Below, piece after piece: positions 54,633-64,000 of a stretch of 64,000 bases of DNA; position 1 is the first letter of the stretch, and each line of letters opens with the position of its first letter. A program made the position numbers and the translations under genes. Below the pieces are notes generated by a model, which saw only the letters and a program-made list of their open reading frames with translations, ran no database searches and was not told where the DNA came from. Source of the stretch: Deroplatys truncata (lineage: Eukaryota; Arthropoda; Insecta; Mantodea; Mantidae); assembly GCA_030765065.1 (NCBI GenBank), contig CM060979.1, forward strand, positions 19,931,001-19,995,000, given 5' to 3'.

Positions 54633-56004
54633 CTCATGAGTAGGGCCCGGATTTTTAGGTTTTAACCTATATTTTTCTTTGTTATTTAATTAACGCATTT
54701 CAAGATATATCATTTCACACTTCCTGGAGCAGAAAATGCAAATTTCATTACACCTAAAAAAACCTAAATGAATGGTTGACACCTATAATAACCTAAATAG
54801 CTGTTTTTCCTTTTTCGAAATGAATGTTATTTTCGGATTGAAACTCATTGTAAAATTATTTCCACCAGTAGTTAGTTTAAGTTACTACAGTTACGCAGCA
54901 CATGTGACATGGATGCAGCTAGAAGTTCAGGAGGAGCGTAACCTGCGTAACAGATTGCCTCCAATCGTTCAAAGAGAGTACTAAGTGGATTGCTGCAGAT
55001 TCACACTTCACTTTTGCTAGTGACAGATGGTCCTGCCTACATGTTGAAGGCCGTGGGGGTTCTACAGTCCTTCCACCCAACCATGCTACATGTTACGTGC
55101 TTGCCCATGGCCTGGTCTGCACCGCCTTGCAGATGGGATTAGAAGCCACTTTGATAACGCGAACAGCCTGATATCTTTGGTCATGAAGGTTTTCTTAAAA
55201 GCCCCAACACGTATACAATTGTTCAAAGAGAAAGTACTGGCAACCCCTCTTCTACCTGAGCCAATACTTACCTGCTGGGGAACTTGGCTGTCTGCTGCCA
55301 TTTACTATGCCGAGCACTTAAAAGGCATTAAAAATGTCATCAATGAACTGGATGAAACAGAAGCTTCCTGCATTGACAAGGCTAAGAAATCACTCGAGTG
55401 CCCCACTCTTGCCGCTTCCCTTGTGTGTATTAAGACACATTTTTGTTTTATACCAGAAGCTATTCTCCGGTTGTAAAGTACAACTTTGCCACTGAAAGAT
55501 GTTCTAGATATCATTGGCAATGTTTCCAGTAAAGAAATACCTGGACCAGTGGGAGTTGCATGTTCTTCAAAGTTGCAGAAGATTCAACGAAATCGTGGTT
55601 TTGAAGACATGAAAATCATAAATTCAGTATTGCAGGGAGAAAAGTGCACAGGAAAACTACCCCTAGAACCTGCTCCACTGGCATCTATGTTCTACACTCC
55701 AATGACATCTTGTTCTGTTGAAGGAACCTTTTCTTCATACAAGAATGTGTTACGTGGAGCAGTTTATGCCAGAAAATTTGGGAATGTTATGTATCTACTG
55801 CCATACCAAAAAATAAATCTCACAAATAAGTACCAGAAAAGCAAATTTATTGATGCCTGTATTGATCCGCGAAGCAAAACATAACAAAAAAAAAAAACCT
55901 ATTTTAATCAAGAAAAACCTTTAAAAAAAAAAAAAATATTTTAAGCATATAAGAAACCTAAAATGAAGATTTATTCCACCTAAAATCCGGGCCCTACTCA
56001 TAAG
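54633..56004 (+). mobile_element. hAT element with 8-bp target duplication
   Basis: The duplications ctcatgag (54633-54640) and ctcataag (55997-56004) flank inverted ends tagggcccggat (left) and, in complement, tagggcccggat (right). An 8-bp duplication and a YARNG-type start are standard for hAT. Length between them is 1356 bp, so it is internally shortened. Confidence 0.9.
55083..55884 (+). pseudogene. hAT transposase, shortened, one in-frame stop
   Basis: The frame holds LVMKVFLKAPTRIQLFKEKV, then PLLPEPILTCWGTWLSAAIY and YAEHLKGIKNVINELDE, up to a TAA at 55474-55476. It continues in the same frame with LPLKDVLDIIGNVSSKE and MFYTPMTSCSVEGTFSSYKN, the hATC dimerisation motif, to 55884. The N-terminal zinc finger and the first catalytic region are absent. 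It is the same lineage as the remnant at 61440-62515. Confidence 0.82.
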
Positions 56005-58280
56005 TATACATTTTGGGTATTCACCAAATGTTAGTCAAACAGCCCTGAAAATGCATTTGTTGCATAATAGTTATGATTAAGAACAAATTGAAACAAGTGC
56101 AGCTGCTCACAATAATAATAATAATAATAATGCATAACTTGTCTGACAAAAGAAAAGGGTTGTTTTTTTTTATGTGTGTTGTTGCGTACATAATTAAGTC
56201 GTGTTAAGGCAAGAATGAAGTAATGTGTAAATTAAATTGTAGTTGAGATTATGGATGATATGGAGAAACCAGGAGAAGTTTCTGTGCTTGTGCACGTTAT
56301 CTACTTCTGCTACATTGACCGTAACTTCTGATGTAGTGGCATTGACGTAAAATTGTAGTTGTACTGGAAAACATTTCCCGCACCAGCGCAGTTCAAGTGT
56401 GCATAGCCCATACGTATTTTGAGCCATAAGGTAATTACGTCATACCAGTTTCACATGCGTAGAAGTTCCTTAAAATGTGCACAAGTCAAGGTGTGTTATG
56501 GAGCCTGTTGCCAGGTTTCATCAAGTTTAGAGGAGTAGCGTGGTAGACGTAAATGCTGTATATTTTAACTTACCATGTATACGTTACGTTTAATAGCATT
56601 CAAAAATCGCCAATAAACCTGCAAGGTGTCAAAAATTAGGGTATTCACATGCTCTTATCAGCAACCGTCATTGGCAGATCCTTAGGGCTGTAATGAAAGA
56701 ACAATTAACAGGGTGTCCACCTGTATGGAAAACCGGGAATTGTCAGGGGATATGTTAAATTACTGGAAAACAGGAATCCGGGGAAATGTTCTGAAAATTG
56801 CTTCCCCATTAAATAAAACATTCATTTTTGCAACTGAAACAAAAATAACATTGAATACATACAGTTTAAAACTACAATCAGTGTCGAATTCCCGTGCATT
56901 TTGCATGGGAGAAGTTGGCCATGCCATGTGAGGCATTTACAGTCGCCCTGTTCCCAGTCTTGATTATCGGGGCAGTGCTGTTCACCAGTGAATTGTGCTT
57001 TTTAACTCATTGTGGCTTCTCTGCTGTAATACGTTTATAAATAACGCTAGGTAGATACTATTAAGTTTTGCTGTACGTGTACTGATGTGCCAATTATATT
57101 TATTTATTTATTTATTTTGCTTAGTTATCAATTCACATTTTATGTAGTTCGTGACTCGAGTGTCTCGTGTCAGGTATTAATTGTTATATAGTTTACTACT
57201 TAGACCTATGTCAGTTTTCTTTCAGTATGCCTTGTTTTATTATTAATAAAGTGTTAATACTTTAAAGAAGTATCACACTTTAACATACAGATTTAATTGC
57301 GCAGTTCAAAAGGACAGAAATATTTATCATTAGGAGACATTATTGATTTTGTATTTGTATTTTAACCTGGGATCACTCACCTCCACTGTCATCAGCTGTA
57401 GATTCCCTTGTTAGATTTCTAACAAACTTTATTTTTATAATTAAATTGATTTGTCTTTACAATTATATTTTCCATTTACCATACAAATCAAATCTAGGCT
57501 GCCCAAATCTGTATTTAACAATTACTAAAGTTTTTATGGAGTTTTCGAAACATTTTGAAGCTAATTTTGGTACACCTGAAAAGTGGGATCCGGATTGTTT
57601 TGAAAATGCTAAGCACATTAACACTTGTCATTCATTTCTTCATGGTATTTTTGAGTCATCTGTTTAATCAACTATCAAGGGTGCATAATTTGTTTAAATT
57701 GAGTGAGCTTTATAACGTGGTTAGCTACTTTTCAATTGTATTATATTTTGATAAATAGATATCTTTATAATGATGTATATAAACATGCTAATCAATATGT
57801 TAATGGCATGCTAACCAACATAGCCATTTTCAATCATTCTTTCCGTATTTAAAACGTTTGTAAACTCCATGAAAACGTAGTAAATATATAATGTGGTTTG
57901 AATTTGAATTATAAAATTTATTCTAAACAGCTTCAAACAATCCCAATGATTGAGTGACAAGAATAAAACAGCAATACAAGAATACAACTGTGAAAGAAGC
58001 ATTGCATGTGTACAAAAAGTTTTAGATACATATTCATTGTGATAAATATAAAGGAGATGGAAAACCGAGCTTTTTATATTAATAGCACATATGCTGTAAA
58101 ACCTCCAAGCTGGCAAAAGGTAAAGAAAGTCACACTGTTCTCATCAGATTTATATTTCTGAGACATACTTTGCCTCTCTACATCTCGAAATATTAAGTGT
58201 TGATGACAGTAATTGACGAGAGCGATCACGGGTTCTTGGTTATAAAATTGTATTATTCTTGTGCTGTTTTCAGTTTTTAC
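56005..58280. other. intergenic sequence with minor fragments
   Basis: An (AAT)n run lies at 56110-56131. At 56708-56790, agggtgtccacctg and ggaaaaccgggaattgtcag resemble a hAT-type transposon end common in insects. A short frame at 57537-57667 (MEFSKHFEANFGTPEKW) is not recognised. A 43-base segment (57869-57911) is identical to 53654-53696. Confidence 0.4.
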
Positions 58281-58289
58281 AGCTAATGG

Positions 58290-60960
58290 TGTCTTCTAGA
58301 GGAAGGAAAGCAGCGTTTAATGAAAGGTGACTACTTGAGAGTTTTACAGCAGGATTGAAACCTGTGATTCAAGACAAATTTTATGCATTCTTTGCTATAT
58401 GTAAAGCATCGTTTTCTTTGAGCAACATGGGTAAACAGGCTTTAAAAAGCCATATGATGGGAATGAAGCATGCAAGTGCTTTATGCAAATTCAACTTTTA
58501 TCATCACTTAAAACATTTTTACTTTCTCTACTACGTAGAGTAAGTAAGGGAAGTATTGTATTCCACCCAAAAATTTGATACTGAGATTTCACCGGAAATA
58601 TATGTTTCAAGGCCCCCTGAATCCAAAAAAAAGCATTTTTGGAAACATGTCCATGTGTGTGTCTGTGAACAGCATAACTCAGAAACGAACAGTCGGATAA
58701 ACACCAAACTTGGTATTTTGGTTCAGTATCTTCCAGAGATGCAACACAAAGGTTTTCAAGAAAATTCCCCCACCTCAGATTACCCTTTACATGGAACATG
58801 TAATTTTCTCAAAAATGGCTCTAACGATTTTGATTAAAATATCACATGTTTGAGATATTTTCATGACAAATGAAATATATATCTCGAATTTTCTGGGAAT
58901 GTCTCCAAAGTATTCTTCATTGTGAACGACTTTTGCATAACTGAAAAACCATAGAGATAGACAAAATTTTACTGCACAAAAAATGTAGATTGCGTTAAAA
59001 TACACAATTTATGTCATATACATTTTTTGTGTTGAGTGAACCATTTTCAAGATATTGCTTGTTATTCCCTTAAATTTTCCAATACTTATACTTTTTCTGA
59101 AATGGGAATTCATTATTCATTTTTTTTTTGGTCCTGGACATGCAAAGAGAATGGAATACTCCACATAGCAACCAGCTCTTAAAATATTTGACTATCGTTT
59201 GCATCTACAAGAAAATTAGCAATAAGATTAACATCTCGATTAACATGCATATGGAGAATAAGCATTTGTAAAAATAGTTTGAACAAGAGTAGAGAAAGTC
59301 ATGTGAGTGTAACACATCAGTTTTTTTTTAAAAAAAAGAAAGCACAAGTATACAAATGAATTCAACAGAAGATAACCCAGCCATGAACAAAATTGGTGTT
59401 ACTACTACAAGTGTTGTGGCACACAGTTCCACTACTCTGACTTCAGTTATGGATGACTCACCTCGTAATGAAACCCCACCATTAAAACAGATTGGAGGTG
59501 TACAAAGGTGCCTTTCAAGAGAGCAGGCAACGAAAGCAGAGATCATGTGGTGCATGCTTAGTCATATAACATCATTCTTTATGTGCAAGTGAAGCCAAAG
59601 TACATTTGTTGTCAATAATGTTTCTAGACTCAGAAATTGCTTTGAAACTTCAACTGTACAGAACAAAAATAGCATACATTATCACTCATGGTTTGGCTCC
59701 TTATTTTTATAAACAAGTTCTTGAGATATGCAGTAAGTCACACATTTCCTGCCGGCTTTAATGAGTCATTAAATAAAGTTTCTCAAAAGGGTCAAATGGG
59801 CCTTGTACTTAGCTTTTTAAATCTTGAAACAAATGAGGTCTCCACACATTATTTTGATTCTTTGTTTTTCGGACCGTCTACCACCTCAGATTTGCTAGAC
59901 AGTTTTTTGCAAGCATTGCAAGGACTGAATTTAAACTGTTACAAATTTTTAATGATGGTCTATATGTTAGTAAAAGGTTTCTTCAGGATATAAAATTTTT
60001 TCTACGTAATGAGGAAGATTCTCCTTTTTTTAGCTGAATATTGCCCCTTGTGGGCTACATGCTATACACAATGCATATAAAGTTGTGTTAATGGAAACTG
60101 GATGCGACATTGCACAGTTTCTTCGTGCTTTTTTTTTTCTTATTTTGCTCTGTTCCTGCAAGTCGTGAAGATTTTACTCTCTATTCAGAGCCATACTTAT
60201 TTCCTTAGAAATTTTGTGCTATAAGGTGACATAAGAACTCAGTCATTCAGTATGCTGTAGATGTTCTACCAAGTTTATAAAGGGAGAGAAAATTTCTGAG
60301 CTGAAAATGTAATGACAAGGTTTGTTAAATCTGAATCATTGCCGTCTTTAGAAGGCAAAGAAAATCTCTCTGCATCAAAAGTTGACAGGGTATGCTGCTA
60401 GGGCAGTCCTACGTTGCACTGTTGGACTTAATGATAGAGATATACTAGAAGTTCATACACACTGTCTAAGAGCAATGGAAAGCCTATAAACGCTGGAGCA
60501 GTTGTCTTTAGCCTATAAGCTAACTAAAGGGATTTCTTGTTTTGATCGTAATGTAGCCAAACAGCTGCTTCTAACTAGCAAATGGATGACCAAAGCTTTA
60601 AATGTATTTTGTTGAAAACAATGGATCTCGGGTCATGATGTGGATCATATACAAAGACAGTTTACTTTTGTGTGTAAAACTGATAATTTTTGAGAATCGG
60701 TAAATAATCTTGTCTGCAGAAGGTGAGCGATTAGATCATTTCCGCACTGTTCTTCCAGCAGTAAACTTGAAAACGGAGAAGTTGGCTTCATTTCTGAAAA
60801 TGATACTTATACTATTCCATGTAAATGCAACACTTGAATGTGAATTTTCTGTAAATAAATTAGAAGAATCTCTAGTAGCCCAAAGAAGGGTACACCAGGT
60901 GGCTTGCATTTCAAGTGTGTAGATATCCGTTTATGCATTAAAAGAGTTGCAGAACTCAAG
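58290..60960 (+). pseudogene. hAT transposase remnant split by a family A repeat
   Basis: At 58355-58500 the frame reads FYAFFAICKASFSLSNMGKQ then LKSHMMGMKHA, a BED-like zinc finger. After the family A copy (58516-59328) it resumes with RCLSREQATKAEIMWCMLSH and AGFNESLNKVSQKGQMGLVL. LDSFLQALQGLNLN and GLHAIHN-like pieces (near 60045) follow. At 60710-60922 NATLECEFSVNKLEESLVAQ is the hATC motif. Many stops and shifts show it is dead. The order of parts matches one hAT transposase. Confidence 0.75.
58516..59328 (+). repeat. family A repeat inside hAT remnant
   Basis: About 810 bp, with typical ends (tactttctctactacgtaga; agtagagaaagtcatgtgag). It interrupts the hAT reading between the zinc-finger part and the next domain. 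Confidence 0.85.
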
Positions 60961-61012
60961 TGGCAATTCCTAGTAAACACAGGTCAATGGGAAACTGACA
61001 AATTAGCATGAG

Positions 61013-61259
61013 CGAGCTTTTTTGTTTTTTTTAATCCGTTTATTGCCTTAGGCAATGTTAACTCATATTCATTTGTCTTTTGGGTTTCTCGTAGTAAACT
61101 TTGGGCTTTCATCATTAGATAACACTCATACTTCCAGACTCTGCGGAGGATAGGGAATAATCTTGGCTAGAGAAAAATTCCCACCCCTATTCGGGAATCG
61201 AACCCCTCGCAAGGCAGGCAAATGCTCTATCGACTGAGCTGTGAGGCCAGTCGAGCTTT
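61013..61259 (-). repeat. tRNA-derived SINE with 8-bp target duplication
   Basis: The direct repeat cgagcttt at 61013-61020 and 61252-61259 flanks about 231 bp. On the minus strand a tRNA-like head (cctcacagctcagtcgatag, tgccttgcgaggggttcgat) is followed by a body and a poly-A tail (T run at 61021-61035 on the plus strand). It sits between two hAT remnants. Confidence 0.75.
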
Positions 61260-61439
61260 GTTCTACTCCTCTTGCTTATCAGTAGAGCAATCCAAAAGCA
61301 TAGCAGGGCTTTAGACGTGACCTCCAAAATCATGTTCAGACCCAAGGGTCTGTGAAAAATAAGTTGTCAAGTTTGCTGAAAAAGAAAACCAAGTCAAAAT
61401 GCGAGGGAAAATCTGTATATCTAGTGCTTGATGAAATGA

Positions 61440-62515
61440 AGATATAAAGGTGAATATTCTTGTTGCTCCATTGGGTGTTTTGGGCAAGAAACATCGTGTG
61501 AAAACCAAAATTTTACAATATTGTAATGCTGATGTTATAGTAAATTTAATACTTGGCACACTAGATCTTACTGGTGTTCACAGGTCGAACTTCATTGTTT
61601 TAATATTGGACAGTGCAACATATATTTTTTTCTGCTGGCAGGCAATTTGCTGGAGTTGAACCTCAGCTTTTACATTCTACATGTTGGGTTCATGTGTTGC
61701 ATCTTTGTGCTGAAGAGGTTAGATTTTCACTCAAAATTACTGATGAATTCATTGTAGCTGTTAAGACTACTTTAGTGAAAACTCCAGCCAGAAGAGGGAA
61801 TTAATGGACTGCTTAAAGGAATTGGAAGCATTCGATCTACCTCCAGTTCCAGTGATTACTCGGGGCACATGGCTGAAGGCAGGAAAATATCACAGAATGA
61901 ATTTTAATGCAGTTAAACGTTGGATTGATCTGGAAGATGGTGAAGGCAGTGCTGCTGTAACAAATTTAAAATGACTGGTTGAAAGTGAAACCCTTCAACT
62001 CAGAACTGTATCTGAAATCTCAGATGGTATTTGTAAACAAATACAGGTTTTGGAATCAGATAATACTGATGCAACACAGACCTGGCTTATTCTATCAAGT
62101 TCTTCGTATGCTTCAAAGTTCTGGTGTAGCATGTAAAACCCTTGAGATATATATGAATGAACGCCATCCTGCAAAAGCTTCTGGAAGGAAGTTCAGAATG
62201 TAGATCTTACATTGATGTTCCAGTGGAAGAAATATCAGCATATGCAGCAATGGTACAGGAAGAAAATTTGTCTTCTATTACTGCTTTATGCTTCTGGCAG
62301 AAACATTCCTCTTAAGATGCCTACACTAAGTAAGCTAGCAATGAAGGCAATAATGGTTCCTATTATCTGCTTGAGTTGAGAGAAGCTTTTCTAAGCTCAA
62401 TTGGTTTTAAATTCTAAACGGTCGTATCTGACAGAAGAAAATCTTGAATCTCACTTAAAACTTGCAATTAATCAACCTCAAGAGTGTGTTACAAAGACAG
62501 AGAGACACAGATGAC
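61440..62515 (+). pseudogene. hAT transposase remnant
   Basis: Frames read VNILVAPLGVLGKKHRVKTK, then LTGVHRSNFIVLILDSATY (catalytic core region). LHSTCWVHVLHLCAEEVRFS and then FIVAVKTTLVKTPAR follow, and later VITRGTWLKAGKYHRMNF. Near 62310-62480 LKMPTLSKLAMKAIMVPI and LNSKRSYLTEENLESHLKLA form the hATC end. It is broken by several frameshifts and stops. The lineage is that of the element at 54641. Confidence 0.75.
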
Positions 62516-62620
62516 TAGATTTTCATCCTTAGCATTGTTCTCTTATTGTAGTGTGTTCTTGTATAACTTCGTATTATTTTTGTAAGACAACTTACATTAC
62601 TGTCACAAATAAAAATCATT

Positions 62621-62918
62621 TAAGATACTAAAGGAATTAATTGACCTAATAGTGGTTGAAACTATAAAGCCCGGGACTTAAAGTACTTACAGCATTGTAG
62701 GTTGCCATTGTGGTATGTCATCTCAATACAATTTGAGATCTTATGGTCTACTGGGAAAAATGTGAATCAGTTGGGGAATTTAATGTCGTACCGGCAAGTT
62801 GCCATGGTAGCTCAGTGGTTAGAGCAACCGGACGGAGACCGGGAGATCCGTGGTTCAAATCCCGGCAATGGTATTGAATTTTTCAGTCGTCTGATTCTAC
62901 CTTTCTAAGATACTAAAG
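62621..62918. mobile_element. 272-bp insertion with tRNA-like sequence, 13-bp target duplication
   Basis: The direct repeat taagatactaaag occurs at 62621-62633 and 62906-62918. The insert holds a tRNA-like sequence (62801-62873) near its right end rather than at its start, unlike a standard SINE on the plus strand. Confidence 0.7.
62801..62873 (+). pseudogene. tRNA-like sequence (tRNA pseudogene or SINE part)
   Basis: The D arm gctc...gagc is good, and the acceptor ends pair at 5-6 of 7 positions (gccatgg with caatggt). The anticodon stem ccgg/ccgg is sound, but loop position 33 is C instead of T and the T stem has two mismatches. The inferred anticodon position is GGA, but a long variable arm expected for Ser is missing. 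Not a likely functional tRNA. Confidence 0.5.
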
Positions 62919-64000
62919 TTAATTATAGAAAGAAATGTATTATAAAAAATAAAGCATAATGTGGGTTGCTTTACTTATCAGCAAAGGCGATGAGGGAATC
63001 GCGTTCATTGAGAAGCACTTCCCAGGCTTGCAATAGAGAGTACAATCCGTGATGATAGACAAAAACATACCCTTGCACTAGATGTACTGTCTGTGATGGT
63101 AGACAAAAATAGATCGAAAAGCTCTTAAAATAGTTTCCACAGTCTTACAGGTTTTATTTTCGAGGGAATAAACTAGCTTTTTAGATTTGAGAACTAATTA
63201 AAATGTCTTTTATATGACATATCCGTATCCGCCCATAGCTATTTTTTTAATTGTGTTTACACTGTTCTTGTTTGACATTACAGACATGAGAGCACGTAGT
63301 GTGTCGCCATTTTTTTGCTTGTTATTAAAAATATCATCTAACGCCACTGTTACGCTGACTTCGCTCATTGAATAGGTATTCGAAATTTTGCCCCTGTTGA
63401 TTGAATAGGATGTTCCAACCGTCTCCGTCGTCCTTCGTGAGGTAGTGATTACCATGCTAGCATCTAATTCCCGAAAAGTTTCGTATAAATAACACTAAAG
63501 TATTTCCAAAACAGTAAAGCGTTTAGTATCGTAACGGAAATAACAGTTTTTGGGGAAAAATGTATGAGTTAACACGTTTTCCTTTCAGCACTCTGGTTCT
63601 GTAAGTCACAAACAAAATTGGTCTGTGTTCCATAAACAATCAAGATATGTCCTAAAAGAGGTATTTTAGTTTACTTCAGATAACTTTCTCTACTCATTAG
63701 TGTTCATTTTTATATAACTTCTATACACTATTACGAAAGCGTATTTATTTGATTTATTTCATGTTAATAGAGGATATAAACGTTTGCAGAAATAGCTTCA
63801 TTACACAGGTTGTAAGAGGGGTAGAGGAAACCGAATCGACAATCAGATGTTTAAAAGCGAGTCGCTGTATGTTGACCTTAAAAGGATATACTCTTTCATA
63901 CCATCGTGAGAAACGCTGAATAGTAACAACACTTAAAAAAAAAGTATTGAAAAATTCGAAGCAGTAATAATAGTGTGTGTATATCTCGGAAATGGCCGAT
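62919..64000. other. intergenic sequence, one unassigned short ORF
   Basis: The minus-strand frame 63210-63455 (81 codons, MVITTSRRTTETVGTSYSIN) is open and somewhat richer in GC than its surroundings, but no family is recognised. It could be a fragment of a gene or chance. Nothing else is seen up to the window end. Confidence 0.3.

Noticed and set aside
57446..57667. Host exon encoding MEFSKHFEANFGTPEKW
   Set aside because: No family match, no convincing splice sites and transposon debris on both sides; left unassigned.
62801..62873. Functional tRNA gene
   Set aside because: Two T-stem mismatches, C at anticodon-loop position 33 and no proper variable arm make function unlikely; kept as a tRNA-like pseudogene.

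Overview
This window is AT-rich eukaryotic DNA, almost certainly from an insect. Its one host gene is the 3' two-fifths of brahma (brm), the SWI/SNF chromatin-remodelling ATPase, on the + strand. Nine exons with good splice sites and continuous phase (1664-41540) encode the last 594 or so residues: the end of the SNF2 helicase C-terminal lobe, the SnAC-like region, the bromodomain and an acidic tail. The residues match the fly Brahma protein closely. Long introns filled with transposons suggest a large insect genome. The order cannot be settled from this sequence.

Nearly everything else is transposable-element debris. There are six mariner elements with terminal inverted repeats (1969-3274, 9258-11665, 18836-20164, 32450-33715, 42293-43590, 52295-54192) and further Tc1/mariner-like remnants. 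At least four hAT remnants are present (8330-12070, 54641-55996, about 58290-60960, about 61440-62515). There are also two Harbinger-like elements with a trihelix-like ORF remnant, a piggyBac end, several tRNA-derived SINEs, and two repeat families called A and B here. Many are nested: a hAT holds a mariner that holds a smaller element (8330-12070), and family B holds a Harbinger-like element that holds a short Penelope-like fragment (39052-41292). Family A copies sit inside a mariner, a hAT and probably a piggyBac.

The most distinctive theme is a set of Penelope-like retroelement (PLE) remnants that encode GIY-YIG endonuclease domains and carry hammerhead-ribozyme-like cores (CUGANGA, hairpin, GAAA). 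Short units of about 84-440 bp, most with such cores, are flanked by 11-19 bp target duplications. In the GIY-YIG copies the ribozyme core overlaps the last codons of the ORF (ADDE...). A 1.3 kb inverted PLE dimer begins about 20-30 bases after the splice donor that closes the bromodomain.

Layout: 1-1663 intron with two foldback elements; 1664-41540 brm exons and introns; 41541-42150 brm 3' UTR with polyadenylation signals; 42290-64000 intergenic DNA with transposons and no convincing host gene. The most protein-like new item is a 139-codon intact ORF (9678-10097) inside a small inverted-repeat element. It looks like an internally deleted transposase that keeps a helix-turn-helix and an acidic tail.
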